From Kordiimonas aestuarii (GTDB lineage Bacteria > Pseudomonadota > Alphaproteobacteria > Sphingomonadales > Kordiimonadaceae), in NCBI RefSeq assembly GCF_025574465.1, contig NZ_JAOBPP010000011.1:1-64000 (forward strand): a stretch of DNA of 64,000 nt, read 5' to 3'. Under the pieces are notes generated by a model. That model was not told the origin of the DNA. It worked only from the letters and a program-made list of their open reading frames with translations, and did not search any database. Of the stretch, positions 8,687-18,814 are shown one piece after another (positions within the stretch are counted from its first letter, which is position 1; the number at the start of each line of letters is the position of its first letter). The translations under genes were made by a program, and so were the position numbers.

Positions 8687-9964
8687 ATGCACGCTGAAAC
8701 ATCGCTGGGGTCAACGGCCACCATGGCGCGCCTCAACGTCCTTTTCCTGCAAGGGTTGGCGACCCCTTTTTTTGCCCGCCTTGGCGAGAAGCTTGCCGCA
8801 GATGGGCATACTGTTCACCGGCTCAATTTCTGTGGCGCCGATTGGATTTTCCGGCATGACCGGCTCAATAACATCATCCAGCACCGGTTTTGCGGTAAAA
8901 TGCAAACGTTGCCCGCTTTCTACCGGGATTTTTTCAGCCGCAAACGTATCGATGTCATTATTCTGTTCGGCGACTGCCGTCCAGTCCACCGCGTTGCCTG
9001 CGAAGCAGCACAAGAGGCGGGCACCACAGTATATGTGTTTGATGAAGGCTATATCCGTCCCGGTTTTGTCACGCTTGAGCTTGGCGGCAGCAATGGCTAT
9101 TCCAGCATGCCCCGCAGGATTGCCCCGATTGAAGGCCTGTTTACCCGGCGTCCGGCGCGCCATGGCCCCGACCTGCCGCCCGTAGCCACCAACATGGGCA
9201 GGCGCGCCCGCATGGATATCGCGGGGCACGCCGCCAATCTAATGTATAAGGTGCGCTTCCCTGACTACCGTGGGCACCGGCCCGCAACATTGGATGCGGA
9301 GGCCAAGGGCTGGTTCCTGCGCATCCTGCGCACAGCACGCCACCGCCGCGCCGACCGCGCCACCGCCACCCGGTTCGAGCAGACAGACAAGCCTTTTTTC
9401 CTCGTCCCCCTGCAACTGAACAGCGATTATCAGATCCGCGTGCATTCACACTATGGCGGCGTTGTGCCTTTCATCCACGAGGTGCTCTCCTCCTTTGCCG
9501 CCCATGCACCTGCGGAGCACAACCTTTTCTTCAAGAACCACCCTCTTGATAACGGCATGATCGACTATCGCTCGCTGATCGCCGACATGGCTCGGGAACT
9601 GAAGCTTGAGAGCCGGGTTTTCTTTGCTTCAGGTGGTGACCTTGAAGCGATGGTGCGGAGCGCACGGGGCGTAGTTCTCATCAACAGCACGGTCGGCTAC
9701 GCAACATTGCGCCTTGGCACCCCTATGAAGGTGATGGGCACTGCCCTTTATGACCTGGAGGGCCTGACCGATCAGCGTTCGCTTGATACCTTCTGGCAAA
9801 ACCCCACTCCGCCACAACAAAGGCTTGCGGACGAATTCCTCACTGTTGTAAGGACATATACGCAAATTCGGGGTGACTTCTTCTCAGACGCAGGCATCGC
9901 GCTCGCAGTTGGGGAAGCCGTCAAGGTCATAAACGGCGAAATCCCCCGCCTGCCCGCCGCCTGA
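8687..9964 (+). CDS. kpsS: Capsule polysaccharide Kdo transferase KpsS
   Basis: Glycosyltransferase that starts the poly-Kdo linker on phosphatidylglycerol, on which ABC-dependent capsules are built. The N-terminus has the family pattern (VLFLQGLATPFFARLGEKL, VHRLNFCGADWIF). Later come FDEGYIRPGFVTLELGG and the C-terminal FFKNHPLDNG and LINSTVGYATLRLGTPM segments of KpsS/KpsC-type transferases. Length 425 is typical. The ATG at 8687 has GGGAG a few bases upstream; a second ATG at 8723 starts closer to the first conserved strand. Divergent from kpsF and followed after 40 bases by the phosphoglycerol transferase gene, probably in one operon. Confidence 0.9.
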   Translation: MHAETSLGSTATMARLNVLFLQGLATPFFARLGEKLAADGHTVHRLNFCGADWIFRHDRLNNIIQHRFCGKMQTLPAFYRDFFSRKRIDVIILFGDCRPVHRVACEAAQEAGTTVYVFDEGYIRPGFVTLELGGSNGYSSMPRRIAPIEGLFTRRPARHGPDLPPVATNMGRRARMDIAGHAANLMYKVRFPDYRGHRPATLDAEAKGWFLRILRTARHRRADRATATRFEQTDKPFFLVPLQLNSDYQIRVHSHYGGVVPFIHEVLSSFAAHAPAEHNLFFKNHPLDNGMIDYRSLIADMARELKLESRVFFASGGDLEAMVRSARGVVLINSTVGYATLRLGTPMKVMGTALYDLEGLTDQRSLDTFWQNPTPPQQRLADEFLTVVRTYTQIRGDFFSDAGIALAVGEAVKVINGEIPRLPAA

Positions 9965-10004
9965 AACGCGTCAGGCCTGACCGGCTATTCTTATTTCGGG
10001 TAAA

Positions 10005-11576
10005 GTGGTGACTGTGGCTATATTTCTGACAGCATTTGTCCTCGTGATCCTGCCGCTTCTTCTCGAGGCTAAAGTGCATGTGGGCTTTCGGTGTGAAAAA
10101 GGGCCCCGGCACCCGCTTTTTTATGTCCTCACTCCTGTTGTCTCGGGCATCACCTATATCAGTTTTGCCGTGCTGCTGGGCCACCCGGTTATTGCCTTCA
10201 TTGGCTGGATGTTCATCTATGTCAGCCTGACCGCTGTTTCCAACCTGAAGAATGCCGTACTTGGTGAACCACTTTGCGCTCCGGACCTTGAAACCACGCG
10301 CCACCTGTTCATCTACCCTGAATTTTACGTGAATTATGTCGGCTCCGTCCGCTTCGCATCGATCCTCGGCGGCTTTTTCCTCGCCATTCTCCTGAGCTAT
10401 ATTTTCGAGACTTCCTTCGCCAGTCACCAGACCCTACTGCCAAGCTGGGCAGCGTGGCTTGCTGGTGTCATCGTCTGGTTTGGTGGGGTTTTCCTGTTGG
10501 CCAGGCTGACGGCAAGGTTTTTCACCCACAAGCGGGCGCGTGCACTGGGCCTGAAGTTCGACATCAACCCCGATACCGCGCGTTTTGGCTTTTTCCCCCT
10601 TATGCTGCTTTACGTCCTGCTGTTGCTGGACAAAAGTGAAAAAGCCGCGCCTGACAGCGCGCCAAAGACACTGACGCATGACGACAGACTGCCAGATATC
10701 ATTGCCGTGCAGGCCGAGAGCTATTTTGACCTGGACCGGCTCTACCAGCGTATTGAAGGCCATGAAAACCATACGTGGGCTGCGCTCGAACGACTGAAGG
10801 AAGCCGGGGCCACCACCGGGCCGCTGGCGGTTGCCGCATGGGGCGCATCCACCATGAAAAGCGAGTTTTCCTTCCTGAGCGGTATCGCGAATACCGCACT
10901 GGGTATTGACCGCATCAACCCCTATCAGCGGGCAGCACACACCGGCGTGGAAACCATTGCCATGCGCCTGCGCGCCAAGGGCTATCGCACCGTATGTGTG
11001 CACCCGGCGCGCAAGGAATTTTTCCGTCGCAGCACTGTCATTCCCAAGATGGGCTTTGACGACTTCATCGGCCTGGAGGCTTTCGGTGATGGCCAGCAAT
11101 TTGGCCCCTACATCTCTGACGCGGCGCTGGGCGACAAGGTGGAAGCGCTGATGGCCGACCATAAAGCACACTGCGACCAACCCATTTTTGTGTTCACCAT
11201 CACGATTGAAAGCCACGGACCATGGGAGGCCGGGCGCCTTGCCAACTGGCTTGATGAAGAGGCGGCAAGCGGCGCTGACCCCAGCGGCGATCGGTCGTTC
11301 GCACTTTACCGCACGCATATGGACAATGTACTTGAGCTGTTTGCCCGGTTGGGTCCGCAGGCCACACTGTCTGAGAGCCGCCCACGCACCATGGTGCTTT
11401 ATGGTGACCATCAGCCCGCGCTGCGAGACCTGTTTGACCGGCACGGCCTGACAGATGAAGCGGTCGACTATATCCTGTGGCACAGCCACACCAGCGCCGG
11501 TGAGCATGGCCCGCTTAGGGTGGAAGAGCTTGGCGACAAACTGCTTGAGATCGCGGGTTTTCGTACTGCCCGCTAG
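10005..11576 (+). CDS. LTA synthase-family (sulfatase-fold) phosphoglycerol transferase-like membrane enzyme
   Basis: An inner-membrane enzyme of the alkaline phosphatase/sulfatase superfamily, related to LtaS and OpgB, which move glycerol-phosphate onto glycans or lipids. About five membrane segments fill residues 1-210. The periplasmic catalytic domain begins near 225 (PDIIAVQAESYFD). The STMKSEFSFLSG segment (about 286-297) aligns with the LtaS nucleophile region, so its Thr is the likely acceptor. TITIESHGPW and VLYGDHQP are the family's metal-site segments. The start is GTG at 10005. It sits beside kpsS and not far from a TagD-type gene, which suggests glycerol-phosphate modification of the capsule; that substrate is inference. 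It ends 5 bases from a convergent hydrolase gene. Confidence 0.82.
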   Translation: MVTVAIFLTAFVLVILPLLLEAKVHVGFRCEKGPRHPLFYVLTPVVSGITYISFAVLLGHPVIAFIGWMFIYVSLTAVSNLKNAVLGEPLCAPDLETTRHLFIYPEFYVNYVGSVRFASILGGFFLAILLSYIFETSFASHQTLLPSWAAWLAGVIVWFGGVFLLARLTARFFTHKRARALGLKFDINPDTARFGFFPLMLLYVLLLLDKSEKAAPDSAPKTLTHDDRLPDIIAVQAESYFDLDRLYQRIEGHENHTWAALERLKEAGATTGPLAVAAWGASTMKSEFSFLSGIANTALGIDRINPYQRAAHTGVETIAMRLRAKGYRTVCVHPARKEFFRRSTVIPKMGFDDFIGLEAFGDGQQFGPYISDAALGDKVEALMADHKAHCDQPIFVFTITIESHGPWEAGRLANWLDEEAASGADPSGDRSFALYRTHMDNVLELFARLGPQATLSESRPRTMVLYGDHQPALRDLFDRHGLTDEAVDYILWHSHTSAGEHGPLRVEELGDKLLEIAGFRTAR

Positions 11577-11581
11577 AAGCG

Positions 11582-12478
11582 TCAGCTTTGCAACAGCCCA
11601 ATCATCTCCTCGCGGGCGAGGCGGGTTTCCGGCATATCAAGCATCACCCAGCAATGGAACATATCCTGATACTGGCGGAAACTGTATTTAACCCCGGCGG
11701 CGGCCAGCTTGTCTGCGAACAGTTTGGCGTCCGGCAGCAGGATATCCCGCGTACCCATCAGGATATGGGTTTTGGGCAAACCTTCAAGCTTGCCGAAGGT
11801 GGGGCTGATGCGTGGGTCTTTAACGCCCCAGTCGCCAGCATAGCGGCGGCCCGCTTCTGCAAGCCCAACCTGCGTGAGCCAGGGGTCGCTGGCGTCAAGC
11901 GCTTTGATATCCGGGTTTTCCATCGACACATCCACCCATGGGCTGACCAAAATCATCCGGCGGGCGGCACATTTACCAAATTCAGCCACTTCGGCCTGGG
12001 CCAGCGCGACCGCAAGGCCAGCGCCAGCACTGTCCCCGACAAAATGGATATGCATGCCCTCAACCCTGTCATCAAGGTGACGGTACACCTTGCGCACAAA
12101 CGGTAAGGTAATCGCGGCGTCATGTTCCGGTGCCAGCGGATAGATTGGCACCGTGACCTGCGAATGCGTGCGTGCCGCCAGATGCGCGATAAACTCCCAC
12201 TGCTGTGGCAGTATCTCGCCCACATAGGCGCCGCCATGCAGATACAGGAGATGCTGCCGCACCGATGTGCTTTTTTCTCTGAGGGTGATTACGGGGAAGC
12301 CGTCAACCACCGTTTCCGTGATTGTAAAATACTGCGCAAGGTCCTTGGGCGGCTGGTAATTATCCTGCTTGCGGCGCTTCGCGATATCCTGATAAAACGC
12401 CTCAACCGTCGCGCGGTTGCGCTTTTTGCCCATCAGTTTCAGCATCAACACCCAGTATCTGGACTTCAAGCTCGCCAT
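11582..12478 (-). CDS. Alpha/beta hydrolase, hormone-sensitive-lipase type esterase
   Basis: A carboxylesterase of the HSL group. The oxyanion-hole motif HGGAYVG (about residues 77-83) precedes the nucleophile elbow GDSAGAG (about 148-154). The Asp is probably in GTRDILLPD and the His in MFHCW near the C-terminus, giving a full triad. There is no signal peptide, so it is cytoplasmic. ATG at 12478 is preceded by GGGGGAT; a longer frame reaches 12535 but its N-terminus is not family-like. It converges on the phosphoglycerol transferase gene. A role in capsule deacylation is possible, but nothing in the sequence shows it. Confidence 0.8.
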   Translation of the reverse strand: MASLKSRYWVLMLKLMGKKRNRATVEAFYQDIAKRRKQDNYQPPKDLAQYFTITETVVDGFPVITLREKSTSVRQHLLYLHGGAYVGEILPQQWEFIAHLAARTHSQVTVPIYPLAPEHDAAITLPFVRKVYRHLDDRVEGMHIHFVGDSAGAGLAVALAQAEVAEFGKCAARRMILVSPWVDVSMENPDIKALDASDPWLTQVGLAEAGRRYAGDWGVKDPRISPTFGKLEGLPKTHILMGTRDILLPDAKLFADKLAAAGVKYSFRQYQDMFHCWVMLDMPETRLAREEMIGLLQS

Positions 12479-12624
12479 ACATCCCCCGCTTGTTCTTGTA
12501 GCGCCATACTGGCAGTTAGTGTTTCGCTCGCGCAAGAAAATCCGGCACTCTCACATTAAATTCATACGAGCTTCCATGCCATTAGATGATTAGGCACGCT
12601 GAATTCTAAAATTTTAACAATTGT

Positions 12625-13137
12625 TCAGCCTCTGCCCGCCCTTGTTTCGCGCAGGTAAACCGGCAGGTCGGTGGGGATAGGCTTGATAGGGATCTGGTTC
12701 AGCATGTCGCCGACAAAACCACGGTGATACTGCGTGTGGGTCGCGAGGTGCAGCAGCATCTCGGCCCGAGTCATCTCACCCTGCCCGCCGTCGACAAAGT
12801 CGAAGGTGATCACCTCGTCAAGTGCTGCTTCACTCACGCCTTCGGCATAGTCCACATACCACGCGTCCAGCGCCTGCTGCTTTTGCCACAACTTCGGCAC
12901 GCTGGGGCAGTCCGCCGTGTTGCGGCTGGTATAGTTGTGGCGAATGCCCGTCAGATGCGCGCGGAAGATATCGTCAATGACATACACATGGTTGAGGGTA
13001 AAGGCGATGGAGCGGAAGTGTGTCTTGCGTTCGCGCGTCACCTGCTCCTCAGGAGCATCCAGCACCACCTCATACGTCCGCGCATTGGCCCACGCACGGT
13101 AGCGCGTCATCATCACAACGGTCTCTCTCAGGCTCAT
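12625..13137 (-). CDS. DinB-family protein
   Basis: A four-helix-bundle DinB/YfiT-like protein of 170 residues; many members are metal-dependent thiol transferases. The usual metal-binding His positions can be seen in TLNHVYVIDDIF (about 47-58) and in LATHTQYHRGFVGDML (about 131-146). The pattern TRYRAWAN at the N-terminus is typical. It is transcribed away from the cys genes, behind their terminator. Substrate unknown. Confidence 0.82.
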   Translation of the reverse strand: MSLRETVVMMTRYRAWANARTYEVVLDAPEEQVTRERKTHFRSIAFTLNHVYVIDDIFRAHLTGIRHNYTSRNTADCPSVPKLWQKQQALDAWYVDYAEGVSEAALDEVITFDFVDGGQGEMTRAEMLLHLATHTQYHRGFVGDMLNQIPIKPIPTDLPVYLRETRAGRG

Positions 13138-13160
13138 TCATCTCTCCTCACCTCATAAAC

Positions 13161-13190
13161 AAAAAAGGCCGGGGAGAACCTCGGCCTTTT
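13161..13190 (-). terminator. Terminator of the cysD-cysNC operon
   Basis: AAGGCCG (13165-13171) pairs with CGGCCTT (13182-13188). On the minus strand the stem is followed by six T (13161-13166). It lies 25 bases after the cysNC stop. Confidence 0.75.
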
Positions 13191-13215
13191 CTATGTCTCT
13201 CAATGCTGCCACGGA

Positions 13216-15138
13216 TCAGGCTTTGCCGTTTCCGTTCGCGCTCAGGTATCCGTTTTTCTCCAGATACTCGATGATCTTGTCCGCGCAGTCTTCCGCACTC
13301 ATCTCATCGGTTTTCACGTGGATGTCGGCGCTTTCAGGTGCTTCATAGGGGCTGTCATAGCCGGTGAAATTCTTGATCTCGCCTGCCTTGGCTTTTTTAT
13401 ACAGCCCCTTGGGGTCGCGGCTTGCGCAGACTTCAATCGGCGTATCAACGAAGACTTCAACAAACTCGCCGTTGTCCACGAGGCCACGCACCATGTCGCG
13501 CTCGGCCCGGAAGGGGCTGATAAAGCTGGTCATCACCATCAGGCCCGCGTCGATCATCAGCTTCGACACTTCGCCCACCCGGCGGATATTTTCCACCCGG
13601 TCGACATCGGTGAAGCCAAGGTCGTGGTTCAGGCCGTGGCGCACGTTGTCACCGTCCAGCACATAGGTATGCCGGCCGCGCGCGAACAGGCGTTTCTCAA
13701 TGATGTTGGCAATCGTCGACTTGCCTGAGCCCGAAAGGCCCGTGAACCACAGGATGGCCGGGCGCTGGTGCTTCAGCTCAGCGCGTGCGGCTTTGTTCAC
13801 ATCGAGCGCCTGCCAGTGGATGTTCGACGCACGGCGGAGCGCGAAGTCGATCATGCCGACACCCACGGTGGTGTTGGTCAGCCGGTCGATGATGATAAAC
13901 GCACCGGTATCGCGGCTGGTGTCGTAAGGATCAAACGCGACACGGCGGTCAAGCGAAATGTTGCACACGCCAATCTCATTGAGGTCCAGATGCTTGGCGG
14001 CCGTGTGTTCCATGGTGTTGACATTGACCTTGTGTTTGAGGTCCGTCACCTGCCCTGGTACAAGCTTGTTGGCGGTTTTGAAAATATAGGGCCTGCCGGG
14101 CAGCATTGGCTCGCCCGACATCCAGATGATCTTGGCTTCAAACTGGTCAGCCACCTCTGGTGGGTGGTCCTTGCCCGCAATAATGTCCCCGCGGGAGATA
14201 TCGATCTCGTCCTCAAGGGTGATGGTCACGGCTTCGCCGGCAACCGCCTCGTCAAGGTCACCGTCATAGGTGACGATGGATTTCACCCGGCTGGTCTCGG
14301 CGCTTGGCAGCACCTTGATCTCGTCACCCGGCTTGACAGTCCCCGCCGCAATGGTGCCGGAGAAACCGCGAAAATCAAGGTTCGGGCGGTTCACCCACTG
14401 CACCGGCAGGCGGAAGGGCGCAGAGGCGCGCATGTCATCAACCTGCACCGTCTCAAGGTGGTGCATGAGGGTCGGGCCGTCATACCATGGTGTGGCGTCT
14501 GACTTGGTGAGGATATTATCGCCCCGAAGCGCGGACAGCGGGATCGACCTGATTTCCTTGAAACCGAAGTCTTTCGCAAACTCGCGGTATTCTTCCTCAA
14601 TCTCGTTCAAGACCTTCTGGCTATAGTCCACAAGGTCCATCTTGTTCACCGCCAGCACGACATGCTTGATGCCCAGAAGCGAGGCGATAAAGCTGTGGCG
14701 GCGGGTTTGCGTCAGCACCCCCTTGCGCGCGTCAATCAGCAAAATCGCGAGGTCAGCCGTGGAGGCACCCGTCGCCATGTTGCGGGTATATTGCTCATGC
14801 CCCGGCGTATCAGCGACGATGAACTTGCGCTTGTCGGTGGAGAAGAAGCGGTAAGCCACATCGATGGTGATGCCCTGCTCGCGCTCAGCCGCCAGGCCGT
14901 CCACCAGAAGCGCGAAGTCAATCTCCTGTCCCTGGGTGCCAACCTTCTTGCTGTCGGCTTCAAGCGCCGAGAGCTGGTCTTCGAAAATGAGCTTGCTGTC
15001 ATACAGCAGGCGACCGATGAGCGTGGATTTACCGTCATCCACGCTGCCGCAGGTGATAAAGCGCAGCATGGATTTCTCTTCCTGCGCCTTGAGATAGGCG
15101 GTGATATCTTCAGCAATGAGGTCAGATTGGTGGCTCAT
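13216..15138 (-). CDS. cysNC: Bifunctional sulfate adenylyltransferase subunit 1 / adenylylsulfate kinase
   Basis: Makes APS with CysD, then phosphorylates APS to PAPS, the sulfate donor. The N-terminal GTPase part (about 20-440) carries [17 protein letters not shown] (P-loop), [17 protein letters not shown] (G3) and NKMDLVDYS (G4). The C-terminal APS kinase (about 455-630) carries [14 protein letters not shown] and [16 protein letters not shown]. Length 640 matches NodQ/CysNC proteins. Its start overlaps the cysD stop (TAATG). With a sulfotransferase gene at 20851-22011 nearby, one likely use of its PAPS is capsule sulfation; cysteine synthesis is the other. Confidence 0.95.
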   Translation of the reverse strand: MSHQSDLIAEDITAYLKAQEEKSMLRFITCGSVDDGKSTLIGRLLYDSKLIFEDQLSALEADSKKVGTQGQEIDFALLVDGLAAEREQGITIDVAYRFFSTDKRKFIVADTPGHEQYTRNMATGASTADLAILLIDARKGVLTQTRRHSFIASLLGIKHVVLAVNKMDLVDYSQKVLNEIEEEYREFAKDFGFKEIRSIPLSALRGDNILTKSDATPWYDGPTLMHHLETVQVDDMRASAPFRLPVQWVNRPNLDFRGFSGTIAAGTVKPGDEIKVLPSAETSRVKSIVTYDGDLDEAVAGEAVTITLEDEIDISRGDIIAGKDHPPEVADQFEAKIIWMSGEPMLPGRPYIFKTANKLVPGQVTDLKHKVNVNTMEHTAAKHLDLNEIGVCNISLDRRVAFDPYDTSRDTGAFIIIDRLTNTTVGVGMIDFALRRASNIHWQALDVNKAARAELKHQRPAILWFTGLSGSGKSTIANIIEKRLFARGRHTYVLDGDNVRHGLNHDLGFTDVDRVENIRRVGEVSKLMIDAGLMVMTSFISPFRAERDMVRGLVDNGEFVEVFVDTPIEVCASRDPKGLYKKAKAGEIKNFTGYDSPYEAPESADIHVKTDEMSAEDCADKIIEYLEKNGYLSANGNGKA

Positions 15139-16043
15139 TAGAAATACCCCTCTTGCTTTTTCTTCTCCATCGAGGCGGCGCTGTCATGGTCGATCACCCG
15201 GCCCTGACGCTCGCTCGATTTGGTGAGAAGCATTTCCTGTATCACTTGTTCAAGCGTGTCGGCGGTACTTTCAACCGCCCCCGTCAGCGGGTAACAGCCC
15301 AGCGTGCGGAAGCGCACCATCTTCATCTCCGGCGTCTCACCGTCGCGCATTGGCATGCGCTCGTCATCCACCATGATCAGTTGACCGTCGCGTTCCACCA
15401 CCGGGCGTTCCTTCGCCAGATACAGCGGCACAATGGGGATGCTTTCAAGGTGGATATATTGCCAGATATCAAGCTCGGTCCAATTGGAAAGCGGGAAGAC
15501 ACGGATGCTCTCCCCCTTTGCCTTGCGGGTGTTATAAAGGCTCCACAGTTCAGGACGCTGGTTCTTCGGGTCCCAGCGGTGCTGCGCGGAACGGAAGGAG
15601 AAAATACGTTCCTTGGCGCGGGACTTTTCCTCGTCGCGCCGCGCGCCACCAAAGGCTGCGTCAAAACCGTATTTGTCCAGCGCCTGTTTCAGGCCCTGTG
15701 TTTTCATCACATCGGTGTGGTAGGCGGAACCATGGGTGAACGGGCCAACGCCCTCTTTCACGCCTTCCTCATTGATGTGTACAATCAGTTCAAGGCCAAG
15801 GTCTTTTGTCAGCCTGTCGCGAAATTCGATCATCTCGCGGAACTTCCACGTGGTGTCCACGTGCATCACCGGGAAAGGCGGCAGGCTGGGGTAAAATGCC
15901 TTCATCGCCAGATGCAGCATTACCGCACTATCCTTGCCAATGGAATACAGCATCACCGGATTGTCGGCTTCGGCCGCAACCTCGCGCATGATCTGAATGC
16001 TTTCAGCCTCAAGCCGCTTCAGGTGAGTAAGCGTTTTTGTCAT
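15138..16043 (-). CDS. cysD: Sulfate adenylyltransferase subunit 2
   Basis: The ATP-pyrophosphatase subunit of ATP sulfurylase, working with CysN. The PP-loop motif is clear ([20 protein letters not shown], about 34-53), followed by [16 protein letters not shown] and the [20 protein letters not shown] segment. The C-terminus ends in [23 protein letters not shown], typical of CysD. Length 301 is normal. It is first in a two-gene operon with cysNC. Confidence 0.96.
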   Translation of the reverse strand: MTKTLTHLKRLEAESIQIMREVAAEADNPVMLYSIGKDSAVMLHLAMKAFYPSLPPFPVMHVDTTWKFREMIEFRDRLTKDLGLELIVHINEEGVKEGVGPFTHGSAYHTDVMKTQGLKQALDKYGFDAAFGGARRDEEKSRAKERIFSFRSAQHRWDPKNQRPELWSLYNTRKAKGESIRVFPLSNWTELDIWQYIHLESIPIVPLYLAKERPVVERDGQLIMVDDERMPMRDGETPEMKMVRFRTLGCYPLTGAVESTADTLEQVIQEMLLTKSSERQGRVIDHDSAASMEKKKQEGYF

Positions 16044-16242
16044 GAAATCCGCACCAATATTTAAAAAATTTTAGACCTGCTAAGCCTCAGGGTTTTAAAG
16101 ATGGGGCGGGTGTAACGCAAGGATAAGAGCTTTGGGAAATTATTTTTTCTTTTCTCGGCAGCCAGCCGAAGTTTATTAGTATATCTTTCCTATTTATCGC
16201 CATATCAAGAATTTTATTGCGCCATGAAACAAAAACCGCCCT

Positions 16243-18273
16243 CTACATTTCAAAAGCTGGCTCCGGTGTGCGCCACCCTGTGCCATATCTGGCCTCCGTC
16301 ACCGCCTCCGGGTCGCGGGGCGCCGGGAATTTTTCGCCTTTAAATTCCATCTCGCCGATCGGCAGGAAAATGCTGGCATCTTCCTCATAAATCTCCAGCC
16401 GACGGTGCGGCCAATATATCTTTCCATCCTTGTGCCCAAGCACAAACAGGTCGATTGTCACCTCAGACTGCGAATAATGGATGATGGGTTTCGCGCGCTC
16501 CACCGGCTTGCAGGGGACCCCGTTTTCATTGAGAAGGGCGACAATTCTGTCGCGTTCCGCCACAAGGTCATCCGGCCCGACACCATCAACGATAATGGCC
16601 GTATCAAGATCATCGTCGTGCGGAATAAAACCCTTTTCGCGTATCGCGCCCAGAAGTGTGCCGTACATCAGCATGGGCTTCAGTCCAAGGGCGCCCAGCG
16701 CGTCGCGGAACTGAACAAGGTCCGCCACCATTTTTTTCTCATCACGTTCCGACAGCGGGATATGCATGCCATGCTTGGTGAAACTCAGCCGTGCGGCGTA
16801 GTTTACCTGAGGCGCGACAGTGGTCGAACCCGCCAGCGCCTCATCAAGCCAGGCCTGACTGTTTCGTAAGATGCGCACCAGCGGCCGCGCCAGACTCCGG
16901 CAGCGGTACAGCGTGAACAGTTTGGCAAAAAGACCAGCATATCCCGCGGGCAACTTGTCCCCGGCCAGCATATCCACGAACGGCCGCACCGCCATGATGG
17001 CATGATAAATTTCACCGTGGTCATACAAGGTCCGCCAAACGTTGCCGTCATCGCTGACCGATATCCGCGTCAGCATGGTGCTGTCAGCATTGGGGCGGTT
17101 GTGGTTCCATACCTTTATCCCGTTGAAGGATTTTCTTTCGCCAAGGTCCATGATTCGGACGCCCATCGTGCCCCCAAGATTGGCAGCAAATGACACGCTG
17201 TCCACATAGCCCCCGAGCCAGCTTTCCGGCTTGCACGCCGCCCGGTCAGCGGCATGTACCACATCGCCCTCGCCCGGTCCGTTTGTGAGGTACAGCCCGC
17301 CGATACCACCACCGGACGAATCATACGTGCGGACCCTGATATACCGCGCTTTTGTCTCCGGTACCGAGATGTCCAAACCGGCCTCCGGCGAAAAACCGAA
17401 ATCCGACACCGCACGGGTGACCACATCAAGGGCACTGACCAGTTGTCGTGCCGCGATTACCCCGGACGGCAAGCCCGCGACACCACAAAAGCGCGCAATC
17501 TGCCATCGGTGGCGCAATCTGCGCCAGCGGGCAGCAAAGGTATTTTTCTTCCGGCGCCTGAGGTCCGCGATATGCACATCATCCAGCAGTGCCGAGAGGC
17601 TGGCCATCGCCTGGAAAAACCACTGGTCAAACTCGGGCAGGTCTTCAACCCGACACAGCCGCCGCATCGTTTTCAAGCTGGCAAATGCACTTTCAACCTT
17701 GCCCCAACTGTAGGCCTTAAGCTCGGCGGTTGGCTGGTAAAGTATCACCTCGCCCTGCTCGCCCATGCCGCGTATCCGCAGCGTCTCTGCCCTGTAAGCA
17801 CGCTTCCCCAACCGATGATAAAAATAGATATGGCTTACGCGCACCCCGGCTGGGAAATCCGCCCGCCACCACGGCCGGGCTTCAAGTTTGCTATGTATAT
17901 TCATGGCAAAGCGCGCGCCGGTTATGGCCGCCGACGGGTCCGGCCTGCTGTCATGCACGCTGCTTTGGCTGCAGGCCGCAAACTGCGAGACATCCTGCAA
18001 ACCCACCTTGTTGTCCAGGTAACCGATGAACTTGACCGACGAGAAGTTCAACAGTTCAGGGCGCGGCTTGGTAAGGTCGAAGATAAACGACGTACAAGGC
18101 TCATTCACCGGTACCGAGACCGGAAACATGGAACCGATGGCCGAAACAAGGGGCCTTGGGAACAGCCCTTTCAAGGCCTGCCTGTTCGAGCGGGAGAAAA
18201 AATCCCATAACTGCACTCGCGTAGCTTCTAGGGTCGCGTCAAAGCGGCTGCTTGCGCTCATTTTTTCGTTCAT
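16243..18273 (-). CDS. LicD-family phosphotransferase with N-terminal carbohydrate-binding-like regions
   Basis: The C-terminal 170 residues form a LicD domain: LMYGTLLGAIREKGFIPHDD with the following DLDTAI is the nucleotidyltransferase-fold active site used to move phosphocholine, phosphoethanolamine or phospho-sugars onto glycans. The first 450 residues are unusual. Segments around 60-190 and 300-420 (ARYIRVRTYDSSGGGIGG, FNGIKVWNHNRP, LTRISVSDDGNVWRTLYDHG) resemble F5/8-type C/discoidin carbohydrate-binding domains. The 676-residue protein is over twice a plain LicD. It lies between the cys operon and a TagD-type gene, so it probably decorates the capsule; donor and acceptor are unknown. 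No signal peptide. Confidence 0.82.
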   Translation of the reverse strand: MNEKMSASSRFDATLEATRVQLWDFFSRSNRQALKGLFPRPLVSAIGSMFPVSVPVNEPCTSFIFDLTKPRPELLNFSSVKFIGYLDNKVGLQDVSQFAACSQSSVHDSRPDPSAAITGARFAMNIHSKLEARPWWRADFPAGVRVSHIYFYHRLGKRAYRAETLRIRGMGEQGEVILYQPTAELKAYSWGKVESAFASLKTMRRLCRVEDLPEFDQWFFQAMASLSALLDDVHIADLRRRKKNTFAARWRRLRHRWQIARFCGVAGLPSGVIAARQLVSALDVVTRAVSDFGFSPEAGLDISVPETKARYIRVRTYDSSGGGIGGLYLTNGPGEGDVVHAADRAACKPESWLGGYVDSVSFAANLGGTMGVRIMDLGERKSFNGIKVWNHNRPNADSTMLTRISVSDDGNVWRTLYDHGEIYHAIMAVRPFVDMLAGDKLPAGYAGLFAKLFTLYRCRSLARPLVRILRNSQAWLDEALAGSTTVAPQVNYAARLSFTKHGMHIPLSERDEKKMVADLVQFRDALGALGLKPMLMYGTLLGAIREKGFIPHDDDLDTAIIVDGVGPDDLVAERDRIVALLNENGVPCKPVERAKPIIHYSQSEVTIDLFVLGHKDGKIYWPHRRLEIYEEDASIFLPIGEMEFKGEKFPAPRDPEAVTEARYGTGWRTPEPAFEM

Positions 18274-18397
18274 TAAAAAAACCTGGCTGCTTTTAGTAAA
18301 ATGACATTTTTATTTACATTATTTTACAGTTTCTTTACAACACAAGTGAACCGACAAGAAACTAAAACGTGCATTTTTCAAGGAATTAAACGGCATC

Positions 18398-18814
18398 ATG
18401 AAACGTATTCTTACGTTTGGAACCTATGATTTGTTGCATGTGGGGCATGTGCGCTTGCTCAAGCGTGCCGCCGCACTTGGCGACAAGTTGATTGTCGGTG
18501 TGTCCAGTGACGAGCTGAACATCAGCAAGAAAGGCCGTGCGCCGGTCTATTCAACTGCTGAGCGTCTTGAAATCGTGCGCTCGCTTTCCTGTGTTGATGA
18601 AGCCTTCATCGAACATTCGCTTGAAGCCAAGGGTGACTATATCCGCGAGCACAAGGCCGATGTTCTCGTGATGGGCGACGACTGGGCCGGGCGTTTTGAT
18701 ATGTTTGGCAACCTGTGTGAAGTGGTGTACCTGACGCGCACGGAAGGCATCTCGACCACCTATCTTATCAGCAGCATCTCAGAGGGTAGCCGGACCGCCG
18801 TGGGCGGCGCCTGA
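18398..18814 (+). CDS. tagD: Glycerol-3-phosphate cytidylyltransferase-like protein (TagD type)
   Basis: A 138-residue nucleotidyltransferase that should make CDP-glycerol or a similar CDP-alcohol. Motifs are complete: TFGTYDLLHVGHVRLLKRA (HxGH, residues 6-24), SSDELNISKKGR, and RTEGISTTYLISSI near the C-terminus. The size and RTEGISTT match TagD/TarD better than CCT or CoaD. It is monocistronic, divergent from the licD-type gene, and its last 36 bases overlap the convergent pyruvyl transferase gene. With LicD and the LtaS-like enzyme it suggests glycerol-phosphate in the capsule. Confidence 0.87.
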   Translation: MKRILTFGTYDLLHVGHVRLLKRAAALGDKLIVGVSSDELNISKKGRAPVYSTAERLEIVRSLSCVDEAFIEHSLEAKGDYIREHKADVLVMGDDWAGRFDMFGNLCEVVYLTRTEGISTTYLISSISEGSRTAVGGA

